From Incurvaria masculella (lineage: Eukaryota; Arthropoda; Insecta; Lepidoptera; Incurvariidae), in contig OX335642.1 of NCBI GenBank assembly GCA_946894095.1, positions 28,593,021 through 28,657,020 of the forward strand: a stretch of 64,000 nucleotides of DNA, given 5' to 3'. The position numbers were made by a program, and so were the translations under genes. This document shows, piece by piece, positions 31,241-43,392 of the stretch (its first letter is position 1; each line of letters starts with the position of its first letter). The notes under the pieces were generated by a model. The model saw only the letters and a list, made by a program, of their open reading frames with translations, had not been told where the DNA came from and did not search any database.

Positions 31241-31739
31241 GCGTTCGTTGAAAAAAGCGACGAACTTGCTTGGTACGAAATTGTAATATTTACTTAACAT
31301 TCATGTTCAGTTCCAAAAACAAAATCGCCTAAACAATGTAGATAACACAACTAAAGAAAACGTTTATTTCGGTGATCTGTGTGGGTGACCGTGGGTGAGT
31401 GACAAAAAACCCACACGATAAGGCCCATAAAACTCAATCATCAACCTTCGCACACCTAAATAAATCAATGCTCAATCATGGTTTCATCGAATAAAACCAA
31501 AAGAGTAAAAAACTAATCGCGGACCCGAATCTTCGCTAAAACGGCATCAAGAATCTGTCGCCATCGAAGATTTACACCTCATTAGACGGTCATCGAACAT
31601 TGGTCAACTGTGAACGTTGCACACGTGTTAAAGGCTGCTTGAAAGATTCGTATTTTGCACTTAATTCATGACAATTTTTTGTTTTTTTTTTTATAAATAG
31701 ACATGTATGCTCACACACTCAGTCCTTATTATAATATTC
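31241..31739. other. Unassigned stretch
   Basis: AT-rich; nothing recognised except a T-run at 31677-31692. Confidence 0.35.
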
Positions 31740-31774
31740 TTTGACCCAGTGTGATGATTTTACCTCAACATACA

Positions 31775-32380
31775 AGGAATTAGGTGCCATACCAGAGCGT
31801 ATCCCTTATGATCACGGCTACATTGAACGGTAGGCATATTCTTGTAATTCCGTGTTCAGGCAATATTCCGAATTACACTATTTCAATCATTCAAGTTTTT
31901 TCGTTGAGAAAATCGTTTTGACAACAGCAACAAAGCGGTTTTCTCGACTGAAAGATTCCTGATACCTGAGCACGGTATTCCGAGAATAGGCCTACTGGAT
32001 ATGTGCATTCCCAGTCTGCTCCGCATTGGACGGAGAAACTTCGTTATGCAGCTCCAAAGAGCATTTCTCCATGGTAGATCATAGAATACGGATCGGACAT
32101 GGATGACTTTCAAGATATCAGCTCGGAAATCAGCTGCCATGCCAGGATCCCTAATAATGCACGGCTATATTGAACTTGATGGTGAACACGGAAACAATTA
32201 ATAGCCGTACTTTACGTAAACTGTTTACATTTAACACAATATGTAGGCCTATTCCTAGAATTCTGTGCGGTTTTCTCAAAAGAAGTACGCGTACTCGAAT
32301 GTTTACGTCGAGAAAATGCGGTTTTCTCGACTGAAAGTATATTCCCGAGCGCGGAATTCCAAGAATGGGCTCAAACGGCT
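31775..32380 (-). repeat. Diverged ~350-bp tandem duplication containing SINE fragments
   Basis: Each half holds a minus-strand SINE scrap (AGGTGCCATACCAGAGCGTA at 31781; GCTGCCATGCCAGGATCCCT at 32132) followed by the same unique block: GCGGTTTTCTCGACTGAAAG at about 31935 and again at about 32320, then GAGC[A/G]CGG.ATTCC.AGAAT. The halves differ by many changes, so the duplication is old. Confidence 0.6.
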
Positions 32381-34849
32381 GAAAACCAATACCGAATGAA
32401 ACTATAAAGTTTCACAGAACCCTAAAAGCAATCGCCTTTATCAGCAGGATCGCAGGCCAGGCGCTCGTCTTTGCTCGTCCGATAGGGTCTCGCTACAGAA
32501 AGGCGCTGTTAGTCGGCGGTCACTTTGTCGCTGTGCGGTGAATTTTTGACTGATAAGAAATCACCATCGAACGAACCGAAGTTCTGTTATCCCAATTTAA
32601 GGCGCAGGTAACGAAATAGTATTTACATCGGCTGTTAATATAGTAGTTGGTAATTAATGTAAGTGTGCGAGAGAGTCCAGCGGCAGGAGCACGGGCGGGA
32701 TAGTAGTAGACCTAGTAATTATGAAAAAGGACCTTACATTTTTCGTATTATCTGAAGCCGCACAGTTATAGTGCTGTCTTTAATTTTGTTTCAATTGAAT
32801 ACAATTAAATGTTTAACTAAATATGAAATGCAAAACCTTTTTTGACGGTTTTTTTTTCAAAAATCTATGCAAACATAATTGTCGCACCGGATTTTCGTTT
32901 TGCATCTGTTCATCTAGTATGTCTGTTTTTAAGTATAATGCAAAAAAAATGTGTACTTGTTAAAAAAAAACGGGAGAAATCTTCCACCATCCGTCTCTAA
33001 TATCAATCTAGTATCTAATCAAGTTTGAAAACAAAAACTATTTTTTTTAAATCAATCGCCTCATACTTTCAAAACATAAACAGGTATAATGTACACATCT
33101 TGAACGTTTTTATAAATATATATATGGATCACAATTCGCTATTTACGAACCCCACAATAGGGAATGATTCCAATTGAATGACAGTTAATGGTGCGTTAAA
33201 CAAGAGACGGCAGGTTTCGCCGCGACTCCATTAACTTTATGGCTCTATCTTATGGCATAATGCGCTCTGTGGCAATGTGTCACTACTGTCCGGCTGCCTT
33301 TCAACTCCCATGTCGCTGCCATGGACTGAGGAGCGGACGACGCGCATCACTGTCAAGGACTTCTTCAAGAAGTCTTCAACATGGCTAAGTCTCTTCACGG
33401 ATGAGCTTGCATGTTGGGGGATCATTCAAGGTTTGGCATCTCAACATTATGGCAAAAACATTGCAACGAAGACTATTGTGATTGCTATCGAAGCTTATCT
33501 GAATATCAGCTGCGTATGCGCTAGTCGTCGCACAGGACATTCAGTTCACATACGGATTTGGGACGCGTAACATCGAAAATGGGGTTATGTGCTGAGATTC
33601 TTACGTGTTCTTACTTCTTACGTGTCGTTGAAACCCGAGAACATCAGGAGTGAGCGAATTCGTAAGCCGGTCGGGGATACCGTCTTTTTCTAGTATTACG
33701 AATAAAAGTGGCTAAGCTGCCGCTACGTTTTTTGTCGTCACTCCCGTCCTTTCTTACTCGTTAGGTATTAACCGTCTATGTCGTCATATATTGTCGTGAA
33801 CCTCCTAAGTCAACGGCGCACGTTACGGCTGCGTGATATATGGCGGGCGCCGAGGACCCGAGCCGCGGGGGTCCGCCACCGGATAATTCACGATGCGTGC
33901 TCGATTTTTTCAACACTGGGTGCGGCACGTCCCCGCGGGGCGCCGGGCCTCACTCCGCGGACCTGCTCGCGGACCCCACATTCGGGTCACATTTTTAATT
34001 AAGTGGCCGTGATTGGAATGTAGTTTGGATTCTAAATTCAAAACGTTCTGTTTCCATAACGACTCGATAGTGTTATTCGTTCATTAGAAAAATACACTCT
34101 ATTTCATCTTATTTAAAGACAAACGAAGAGGAACCGCAAAGAGACTTTGCGGGAGTCAAAATAAAAAAAAAAAAATTCTTCTAGCTAAAAAAATATAATA
34201 AAACATTATCGCTTCAATTACTTACAGAAAAATTAAGAATATAATGGTTTGAGAGCAACCTCAATAAAAAAGTATGAACATTATATTCCTTTATAAGATT
34301 CTGACCAATACCTAGAACCATCTAATACCTAACAGCACGGTACAAAAGGTACTATGAATTTTGAACGTTTCGTTATTATTATATCTATAACAAGTTACAC
34401 GATAGTTGAACCTAGTTGAATATAGCAATGAGAATTAAGAAACGAATGTTACGATGTTTGTACGTGATGAGCGAATGGGTGACGAAAGATTGACGAAAGA
34501 AATGTACAGAGCAGAAGTGAGTGAACCTGAAATGGTACGACCATACATAAATCAATTATTCTTATTCAAATATTATGTTAATCAATATTTTTTAAAAACA
34601 GTTCTGTTTACATATTCAGAAATGTGAATTTTGTATATGTTTGGAATTAAATGTAATTTTATTCGTTCTATCACGACTTGGCTACCCTAGCGGCGCCAGT
34701 AATAGACACGCAATAGTTTGACACCATGTTGTAAACAAATGAACTAAACGCGCACAACAGTAGGACGCTCTAAGAATGATTACGCTACGCGAGAATTTTG
34801 ACACCATGCGTCATCGACAGGTGACACGCTAGGTCTACACAAAGGTCGA
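32381..34849. other. Unassigned region with a GC-rich patch (33830-33985)
   Basis: The frame at 33277-33570 (97 codons; TVKDFFKKSSTWLSLFTDEL) is open but matches no family I know. The GC-rich patch GCCGCGGGGGTCCGCCACCG to CCGCGGACCTGCTCGCGG looks like a small CpG cluster. Otherwise AT-rich. Confidence 0.35.
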
Positions 34850-34990
34850 CCGCGAAGGAAGAACACATTAATGAAATCAAGAAAACTATAAAAAGTGCAA
34901 ATTTATGGAACAGGACTGAACTTGAACCTGGAAGTAAAGTCTTCGCGGGATTTATTTTTTTCGGAGAATTCTCCTACAGTCCGTCCGCCC
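34850..34990 (-). mobile_element. Old copy of the second tRNA-SINE family
   Basis: Retains GAAGAACACATTAATGAAAT, GAACTTGAACC (B-box region reversed) and GAATTCTCCTACAGTCCGTC, in the same order as 29250-29480. Confidence 0.45.
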
Positions 34991-35596
34991 GTAGTCGATG
35001 CCTTTTACTAACCTTGCATTTTTAGTTTTCACTGGACATAGAGACGGATAACCCAGCAACATTTCTAAATTTTTTTATATTTGAAAAACAATCTTAATTT
35101 ACTCTGTGTATTACTACTTTACTTTCTACTGTGTGTATCCTTGGCTTTCATTAAACACGTGTCATTATTATTTTATAATATTTGTTTTTACTTTATTTAA
35201 TATGAATGGCTAGCGCCAATTTAAGTTTTCTTTATATAATTAATTCTAATGATAAAAATCTCACTATATTCCCTATGCTATACTTACATTTACTTTATCA
35301 CAGCTACATTTAACGGGGTGTAAAACAACTATATTTTTATTCCAGTCTCGGCCTTCTTTCATTAAACGGGGTTCATAAGATTAGTTAGTTTGGGAGGTTT
35401 GTAGGGTTAGTACAGAAGGAAGAGGACATAACAGTATTGGAAGGGTTCCGAAAGTATGTACGTTTGCAGGCTATCCCCTCCACCCTCTGACGCCTTTCAT
35501 TTCGACCAAGCAGGCTCCTTGAGTCGCGTACCAGTCTATCTATCCATCCATCCATCCATCCAAACTATCCATCGACGTACCAAAGCAATTTTTAGA
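34991..35596. other. Unassigned stretch
   Basis: AT-rich; a (CCAT)n run TATCCATCCATCCATCCATC near 35540-35561. Confidence 0.35.
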
Positions 35597-35870
35597 TTAT
35601 ATCGATGAAACTATCCCTTCAACTCCCAAGGGATGTATGGTCTCTCACTGTATTCTATCGTCTTTAGCATGGAGAATGCTCTTCGGAGCTGCATAATCTC
35701 ATTCCCCTTTTTATCACCGCACATCCCGAAACAGGCAGGTAATACACCCTTCACTGTAGACATTCCCAAAATAAAAACCCACCGATTTTCTAGATCTAAA
35801 GGGTCGGTAAACTATGGAATCGACTCCCTGCCGAAGGTCTTGTGAGGTCTTGGCGAACGCCGTATACCGC
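35597..35870 (+). mobile_element. Jockey/CR1-like LINE 3' fragment
   Basis: Frames read LQLPRDVWSLTVFYR, GECSSELHNLIP, FTVDIPKIKTHRFSRSKGSV and LWNRLPAEG: the same C-terminal RT block as the 5985 fragment. Frameshifted; no 3' tail evident. Confidence 0.7.
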
Positions 35871-36879
35871 GCTTAACATAAAATAATCCTTTAAAATGCA
35901 CCTCATTATGGGAAAAAAAATAGTTTTTAATTTTGGATAGAACATTTTAATTCAACGACATCCCGACATTGAAATGTAGACTCAAAATCAAGTTATTTAA
36001 TAAACATCCAATGGATAACCTTTCCCAATAATAATCATTCCATCTATCGTAGCGCATTGCAATTTGTGACCCCTCTAGTCCCCAGGGGTGATTGTTAAAA
36101 TATTTAATTCATTTTAACAAGCTCGAGTACGCGCTCATAAATGCAACGCTTACCCTTACCACAGAATACTACTTAAAATACCCTACTGGCCCTACTCTAC
36201 CGGTAGAGACGGCAAGATGGTAATATTATGGACACGACTTTTGAATGGCTGTAAATAATGGGCTTTGGGTGCTCTTAGGCGATTTTCGACAAAAATGTGC
36301 AATGAAATAGACAGTGTATGTTGAAAAGATCATTGTACCCGATTTTTATCTTTATCATACCAAAATGTTAGACAGTGTTACGTCAAAGAATTCACCATTT
36401 TAAAGAAATAAATATTTCAATTTATTTTATTTTAAAATATGTTTTAACATCTGGCACTTTACCATATAACACATAATAGCTGGAGGGACAATCTCTGATT
36501 AGTAATATAGTTATAGATCTATCTTATTTCTTCTTGAGGCGAAAAGTAAGGACGGATTTACTTTAATTTATAATTACACTAACCGGTGATGGAGCACTCT
36601 AACATTAAGGTAAATATTTTTTTTTATCACTCTAAATACATTTTATATTATTCTTTGGTTTTGTTACCTTCACGTATACTCTCAAAAATGTAGATGCTTT
36701 TGTACGGAACGGGGTCCAAAGTAATACTAAGCTCTTTTGAAAATCGTACACTCATCTTGGAACCAATAAAAATACTGACCCGAATGAACGAACTCTCATT
36801 TTGAAATCTAAAATGGGCAAATCACTTTTATGAACAAAAACCATATAAACTAATTTAAATACTTATCTATGCTGGATTT
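35871..36879. other. Unassigned stretch
   Basis: AT-rich; no repeat copy or coding signal identified. Confidence 0.35.
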
Positions 36880-37395
36880 CCCTAGTGGTGGCGCGGGTTG
36901 GTCGCTGGGTTTTTTGCAAAAATAATAATTGGGGTCGCAAAAATAAATGGTATGTGGTCCCATGCAATGCACAATCGTCTAGGGGTTAGGACAAAAGAAG
37001 GTGGGACGACTCACCACGATGGAGACTTCCAGACGTGTGCGGGTGGCCACCTCGCTACTCCTTCTCCCACAGGATGCGGTTCAGCAATGCTGCGTCCTCG
37101 ACGATGAAGAGCACAGAAAGTCCTTTGGATTGTTCGTAGGTTTCGAGTACACGCGGTACTGGCGAGGTACTCCTGGGTGCCTTAGGACCCGGCGGTGGCG
37201 AGATAGTTTTGGCAGGAACCGGTGCTACGATGACATTGCGTGTCCGTGCATCACGGTATCGAATATAGCACTGAAAGCTAGGCCTTTCAGCCTTTTCAGC
37301 AGACGCTGTCAATCTTCACTTCATCAGGTGAAAGAGAGAGACACATTACATAGAACCACACAGCCATAGATTACGCAAAGACATTGTATTGTATT
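36880..37395 (-). pseudogene. Unidentified coding remnant, probably transposon-derived
   Basis: The minus strand is open for 85 codons to a stop at about 37055. It reads AERPSFQCYIRYRDARTRNV, IVAPVPAKTISPPPGPKAPR, STSPVPRVLETYEQSKGLSV and LFIVEDAALLNRILWEKE. GC content and residue make-up look like genuine coding sequence, and the part beyond the stop (GGTGGCCACCCGCACACGTC) resembles dispersed repeat sequence. I do not recognise the domain. A short ATTGTATTGTATTG run lies at 37383-37396. Confidence 0.35.
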
Positions 37396-39372
37396 GTGGT
37401 GTTTTATTGCATTCATAGGTAGGTAACCTACTCTTGAACATGTCAAGAATTGTCATGCTATGCTATCGTTATGTATATAAGAACTGGCAATCAAACATAC
37501 TTTGCCAGTCACAAAATAATTTAAAACTTAATTCAATTTTTAATTTCAATTAATCAATACCACCATTATGGCCTAACCACCTAGGTTGCACGATCGAAAA
37601 ATACTTTGGTTTTAATTTTAGTTTAGATTTTAAGTCTAGAAAAGACATGTCGAATAAATAAGATACTGAAATTCCATGATTTCAAGTAATGGCTTTCAAA
37701 TGAAAAACATTGTAGTATACAGCCATATTGTAGTAATATGACTTGAAAAGGAATAAATCAAATGAAAAAAGTTACAAATTAAACCATGCATCTGAGAGCA
37801 TGGTCGCTGTAATGTATATAGCACACCGATTTAATCCATGACTTTCAACACAACAGCGCGTCCGGGGAGGGTGTTGGAGCAAAAATAATATTCACCACTG
37901 CAACAAATGTTTTGGTTTGTAACATCATCTATTATGTGATTATTGATGCTGTCACAGCAGGTTCGCGGTGTAATTTTGACCATACGGTCACAACTTGCAC
38001 ACTTTATTGCGTTGTCTTTGGATGTGTGAATGAAATAGATCAGAGGAATAAATATCTACACTAAATTTTTACTATCTCCTAAATATATACATGCATGACA
38101 TTGAAATGTAGTAGAATATTATTATATTGTTGTCAGTTAAGTCAATAAAATGATAAGTTTAATTTAAACCCGTATGTACCGAACAGTAAATTGAGTCGTT
38201 ACGGAATTGGATCGAAGAGGCAGAATATAAAACTTAAATAAAAACAGTTGTCAGTTTTCATGAACGCTTTACATTTTGTTTATTTGTGAAATTTTAACTA
38301 ATACTGTTTTGATGCCATAATAGAAGGAATAAGTCATGGTGCGATAACAATTTATAGACAGCCCCCCCGACGAATAAATATTTTAGCGACATTACCAGAG
38401 TTAATTATAATTATTTAGGGACTCGCCATGTACAACGTTTCAACCCCAAAATTCGGCTACCGCTAATAATTATTATGCAGTAAAAATAATTAGTTGTAAT
38501 GTTTAACCATATCTGCCTTACTAAAAGACGTTTATACTCCAGTATTCCAATAGATAAAGACTTCAATATTTATAGCTGTCAAAAATGCTACAATAAGGGC
38601 GGTACATTTAAGGCTAGAAGAAAAATTCATGAAAAAAGGTTCATGAAAAATTAAAGAAATGGTGACAAAATTTGATCTTGACAAACAGACAAACGACAGG
38701 TTCCTTTGCTCCTTTTAATAAACGGAACCATTGGGTAAAGTCAAATAGTCAAATAATTTTGTTTTAGAACTCTATCCTCTAAATTGTTTATTTCAACCAG
38801 CGAGCATGAAAGGACGGGAGGGGCAAGCGAAACTAGTTTGGATGGATTTTCTCGAGTTCCAACGACACGTAAGAACGCGTAAAACTACACAGAAGTTATT
38901 TAGTGCAACGAAGATTCGATGTTGCGCGACCCGAATTCGTAAGCGAACTAAACAGTTGTTAGAGTGCACAATATTTGGTAAACGTGAATGTTATTGTAGA
39001 TATACTATATCCGTCTGCTTTCTTTTTATATCATTAACTAACTAACGATAGATACGTATATATCACTAAAGATAAATTACCTAGGAGTGACATGTAGTCG
39101 TTATCACGTCTCCGTCGTATGGTCAAAGTGACCATATTATTTTATGGGGATCCAGCGGCACGTCGCATGCCATTCAGTCGAAACAATTCCACCGCGCAAG
39201 AATATGCTCTAAAAATGGGTTTGTCAAGTCGGTTACACCTAGAAAACCCTCCGCAATACGTCCGCGACTGTGCTTGCATGTGGCATGTACGTTTAAGTTG
39301 GGTTGGATATTGGAAACAGCGTGTCCCATACTAGGCGCGCTAGATGCCATATCTCTTACTTGTTATCTATGA
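37396..39372. other. Long unassigned AT-rich region
   Basis: No frame above 80 codons and no repeat copy identified in 2 kb. Confidence 0.35.
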
Positions 39373-39700
39373 CTAGCTCCGTTACCCGGCTCCGTTCCGG
39401 TTAATGTCGTTTTGTGACGGGCTGAATTAATTCCTGGATGAAAAGTTACCAGAAGGTCTGGTCTAAAAAGCTAGTCCACGACATTGTATCCTCTACTCTA
39501 TTGAATCAAAACAGGTTGAGCCGAACAATTTTTTTATTTGCCCAGCTATCCTAAGTAACATCTATCAGGTAAATAGCCTATAAGCCTTCCTCTTGACTCA
39601 CTCTATCTATTGCTGAAAACTATATTAAAATCCGTTGAGAAGTTCATAAGATCTAAGCTAACAGACAGAAAAAGCGACTTCGTTTTATTCTATGTTAAGA
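39373..39700 (-). mobile_element. Short non-autonomous Helitron
   Basis: Minus strand: preceded by A, starts TCTTAACATAGAATAAAACG then AAGTCGCTTTTTCTGTCTG. It ends with a GGAGCCGGGTAACGGAGCTAG hairpin region whose CTAG (39373-39376) is followed by T. Only 328 bp, no coding. The 5' end is related to that of 11696-12502; the 3' end differs. Confidence 0.8.
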
Positions 39701-40242
39701 TATATATTAACCACTAACTCCACTAACTCGTGGCTACGCTGCCGCCATACGAATGCGTTTCGATCGCTGCTCCCGTCCATCCATGCTCGCTGGCTCGACC
39801 CATGATAAACGTTAAAATACAAAATCATAACACTACACTATCATACTAAAACTGTCATTACAATAATCGTAACACGACAGGGCGCAGGGTGGCCCGTCAG
39901 TGCATGGTGCCTCGTGACGTCCGAGGGTGTCCGCCGTGGGGTGGGACCACCCCTGTGGGAGATTCGATAAGGGTTCTAGCACGCTGGAACTATAAAGTTT
40001 TAGTGCATAGTAACTGATCAGGAAATAAATTTTTATTAACATCTAAGTACTGTCATCGCTAGAAACGTGTATGCCTGGGTCTGAAGTAAGAAATTCTTTC
40101 ATAGCATGTATGACAGCCGATTGCAAGTATCCTGAAAATATAGATATTGATGTAATTGAAAAATGGATGAGTCTTTTGAGTGGCCAACTATTTAATAGTA
40201 TTTCAATGTTTTCATGTAATTGTTGCCGTTTAGTATTACTTT
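39701..40242. other. Unassigned stretch
   Basis: Mixed composition; a GC-rich patch at 39875-39960. The 60-codon frame at 40071-40253 has no known motif. Confidence 0.35.
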
Positions 40243-40700
40243 TTTTAGTCTAACTGGACATATATAGCTGTTTAAAAAATGTTACGGCTTTTCACGGCGC
40301 GGGAGGAGACATTCTCCGACGAGTCATCTGCTGCGCACGAACGTGGCAGATGCCTCATTGACAACGGGCTGAACGTTCAGCTCGAAACGTCGGAGAATGT
40401 CTCCTCCCGCCGCGTGAAAAGCCGTAACATTTTTCAAGCATGTTTAACGACTGCGGTATTCTCAAAAGTATTAAATATATAGCTGATTTCACACCCACAG
40501 TTAAGATGTTATTCCAACACACCGCATTTCCGAAGGAATAACGTGCCATGCCAGGACATTCCCTTTATTAGCAAGAATACATTAACTTGATGAAAACCCC
40601 GGACAATTCCTGGTCATTATCGCTTGGATCATCTTTTCATCCATTGCAATGGTACCAACTCAGGTGGGCTTATCCCTACCATCTAGTATGACTTACAGTT
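40243..40700 (-). mobile_element. tRNA-type SINE body interrupted by a foldback element
   Basis: The 3' end TTTTTTTAGTCTAACTGGAC is followed by ATATATAGCTG, then the foreign insert 40271-40474. The same ATATATAGCTG recurs and the body resumes with ATTTCACACCCACAGTTAAG, GTGCCATGCCAGGACATTCC and CATCCATTGCAATGGTACC. Head missing. Confidence 0.8.
40271..40474. mobile_element. Structured foldback element with 11-bp target duplication
   Basis: Flanked by ATATATAGCTG at 40260-40270 and 40475-40485. The arms AAAAATGTTACGGCTTTTCA...GACATTCTCCGACG (left, about 40275-40322) and their reverse complement (about 40390-40436) pair over about 47 bp with two mismatches. The loop holds a second hairpin (CATCTGC 40325-40331 with GCAGATG 40346-40352) and a perfect 14-base palindrome GCTGAACGTTCAGC at 40368-40381. 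A one-sided tail ACGACTGCGGTATTCTCAAA follows the right arm. No coding. A relative is at 54805-54940. Confidence 0.8.
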
Positions 40701-41324
40701 TTTCGACAATGTTTTAGACACACCTGTATTCATTTTCAGAGTCGGAACCCACTCACTGATATTTGCGATTTAAAAGACAGTGTGAGATCAGCTTTAAGTG
40801 GCTTTGTCGCGTGCTCCTAATCTAATCTGCGCGGAATTAAACTATTACAAAAAGCCTATTATCGAGTTAGCCGCTTCGTTGCGTCTGCGCAGGTCCTGCG
40901 GGGATCTAGCGGGGTGGGAGGGGGGATGGGGCGGCGTACGAGTCACTGCGTCTGCTTAGATAACGCACGGTTTTAATTGGTCGTTTGATTAGATATTTGG
41001 AGGCTTGTCAGGATGCTTTATGTCTCGGAATAAGCAAGGTGTCATTTCATACTTCCACAACCTTGCAGGTAAATCCGTACCAGAAACTAAAGCGTAAAAT
41101 AAATATTGAAGCAAAAAATAAACACTTACCGCCGCATTCAGAATGGTATATATTGTGGTATATGGGCAGACTAACTTTATTAGGCCGGACTAAACCGGTT
41201 TTTGCATGGTTAGTCCGGTTCTAAGCTCATACAAAGTTTTGACAGGTTCTCTCTGAATACGACTACTTAGAGTGCACAAAATCTGGTTAATATTACTGTT
41301 AAAGTTATTATAGATTTCTGTCCT
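40701..41324. other. Unassigned stretch with a G-rich tract
   Basis: Four G-runs of 4, 3, 6 and 4 separated by one or two bases lie at 40911-40931, a good G-quadruplex-forming pattern on the + strand. No gene recognised. Confidence 0.5.
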
Positions 41325-41660
41325 GTGAAAAAAAAAGGACTGATATATTTTAGTTTTAAAATTATCAACAACGCAGTTATAATGCATGTAAGAGACAACA
41401 TCGGTTCCTTTGAATTAAACGGTTCCAGTCACAACTACAGAACACAAAATTCACACTGCCTAAGACCAGTATCTCACAGGCTAGCAATGCCAGAAAAAAA
41501 TCCTGATGTGATCGGACCTAAACTGTACGAAATGTTACCTGATAACTTAAAATCGATTCATCATAAGAATACGTTCAAGATTCTCCTAAAAGAATTATTA
41601 ATCGACAATCCTTTTTATAAGGTTAATGATTTTTTTACATATTGCAAATAGCTATTTCAG
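41325..41660 (+). mobile_element. LINE reverse-transcriptase C-terminal fragment
   Basis: A 108-codon frame starts within the element at GTG. It reads IINNAVIMHVRDNIGSFELN, GSSHNYRTQNSHCLRPVSHR, MPEKNPDVIGPKLYEMLP and LLKELLIDNPFYKVNDFF. This is the tail of many insect LINE RT proteins (HNYNTR...P..RL...K.P...G.KL.N.LP...K). Intact to its stop at 41649-41651 but truncated at the 5' side; no polyadenylation tail seen. Confidence 0.7.
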
Positions 41661-43271
41661 ACTATTGCCATTATTAGATTGAATTGTTTTGTATAATCTA
41701 ATGATTTTATTTTATTTATATAGTTTTTTACATTGACTGATTTCATTTACTTGTATATCGGACTGAACATGGACGAATCACACTGAATATGTTTTGTGTC
41801 ATGTAACAGATAACATATATGTATGTAAATATCTGAAGCTGATTCTGAATATATGTATGGGCCCTTGGAGCTGTTTTTAAGCTGCTTCTAAGTCAGAACC
41901 TATAAGATACTTTACGTTGATAAAAAATCTTTACCCAAGCCGTCATAACATGAATATTTACCTACGTTTTTAGTTTTCGCGTCTTGATAATTTAACTAAC
42001 TTGCATCACAGTCTTAACTAGTCCACAAATACCTTAGTTGTGTTATTAGTGTCATTAATAATGATATTATGGAAATGTTCAGGGTTCAATGTCCAATCAC
42101 AAGCCAACATCTTAAAACACAGTTTTTACGAGATTTTTATATCTATCAACCAGCATATTCAACATTATTACCGACATCAGGCGTCAAAACCAGTAGCCAT
42201 TTACAAACCAGTTTTAAACTTATTCTAGGTACAAAATAACCCTACTGAATTTCCAATAACCGTTAGTTTATCGAGCGAGCGGCCCTAACTGCTAAGCATT
42301 ATCTTACTAATAACCAATTGTCTGTCCCCAAAATGGGGTATTTATATTGGTTAATATTGACCCCCGGGCGTGGGTGGGGACTGGGGCCCAGGACACCAAG
42401 CCTTGGGTCCCGATGATAATTAATAAGGAAATAATGAAATACACCCTCTTAACCAAATCGCCGATTATGTGATATTGTTTGTGGTGATTCAGTGATAGAG
42501 GTAGGATGGTATGGAGATGACTTGTATTCAGGTATTTTTTTCGGGTGCAGGCGTTATTCCAATGTATTTAATTACATTTTTGTTCCAAAACACAAAAAAA
42601 AATAAGAGTAAAAATAATTTACCGTGTTTTGAGTTGTACATAAGTCGATACTAAAAAACGAATACACTGAAAATGGTTTTCGCGCTTCGCAACGACTTTC
42701 GGTGATATGTCTGATCCGTACATCACTTCCCCACATCCTCTACCAGTTTTAAATCCTGCTTGAGCAACCGAAATCTAATATTAAATAACGTTTTCCTACC
42801 TCCATTTTAACAGAGGGTAGGCAGAAATGATAGAGCGCCTTACGGGTACGTTCACAGAATTCTTTTTTTATTCCTCCATGATTACTATATACGAATACTA
42901 CCTGGGCACTTCTGCATTGTAAATATGTTTATTTTTTTTACGCAACAAATTAATATATTACTTTCTTCGGGGCTGCGACAGTGTCGGACAGCCAGGTGTC
43001 TTTTACAATAGTTTTGAAGGGACTCTGGTTGTATTTTAGGGGAAATATCTCGGATATACATTCTACAGTTTGGAAACCCTATCCTAGACCGGATGCTTCT
43101 GTTGATAAATTGAAACTATTTTCGAGTTGGTCTCCATGCTATCGTAGCCCGGCGCGTCGTGACAGGTAGTCGGCAGCAGCCGCGGGCGCGACGCGCCGCA
43201 CCCGAGCGGAGCGAATCTTAAATCAGCTGTTCTGTACCACCACAGCCGTGTACCGCCTACGCACCAGCCCT
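41661..43271. other. Unassigned region
   Basis: AT-rich with no coding signal. A scrap at about 42700-42770 (CCCCACATCCTCTACCAG) resembles the second tRNA-SINE family, and GAGGGTAGGCAGAAATGATA near 42813 recurs near 63090. GC-rich at 43170-43205. Confidence 0.35.
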
Positions 43272-43340
43272 GCTGGACTCCGCACTATCCCGCACCATCC
43301 CGCACCATCCCGCACCATCCCGCACCATCCCACATCCTCC
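43272..43340 (+). repeat. (CGCACCATCC)n minisatellite
   Basis: Five to six 10-bp units in tandem, the first and last with substitutions (CGCACTATCC, CACATCCTCC). Confidence 0.9.
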
Positions 43341-43392
43341 CGTACCCGCGGCGGACAGTGCGCCTATATCGCTGGTCAGCGTGAACGCATTC

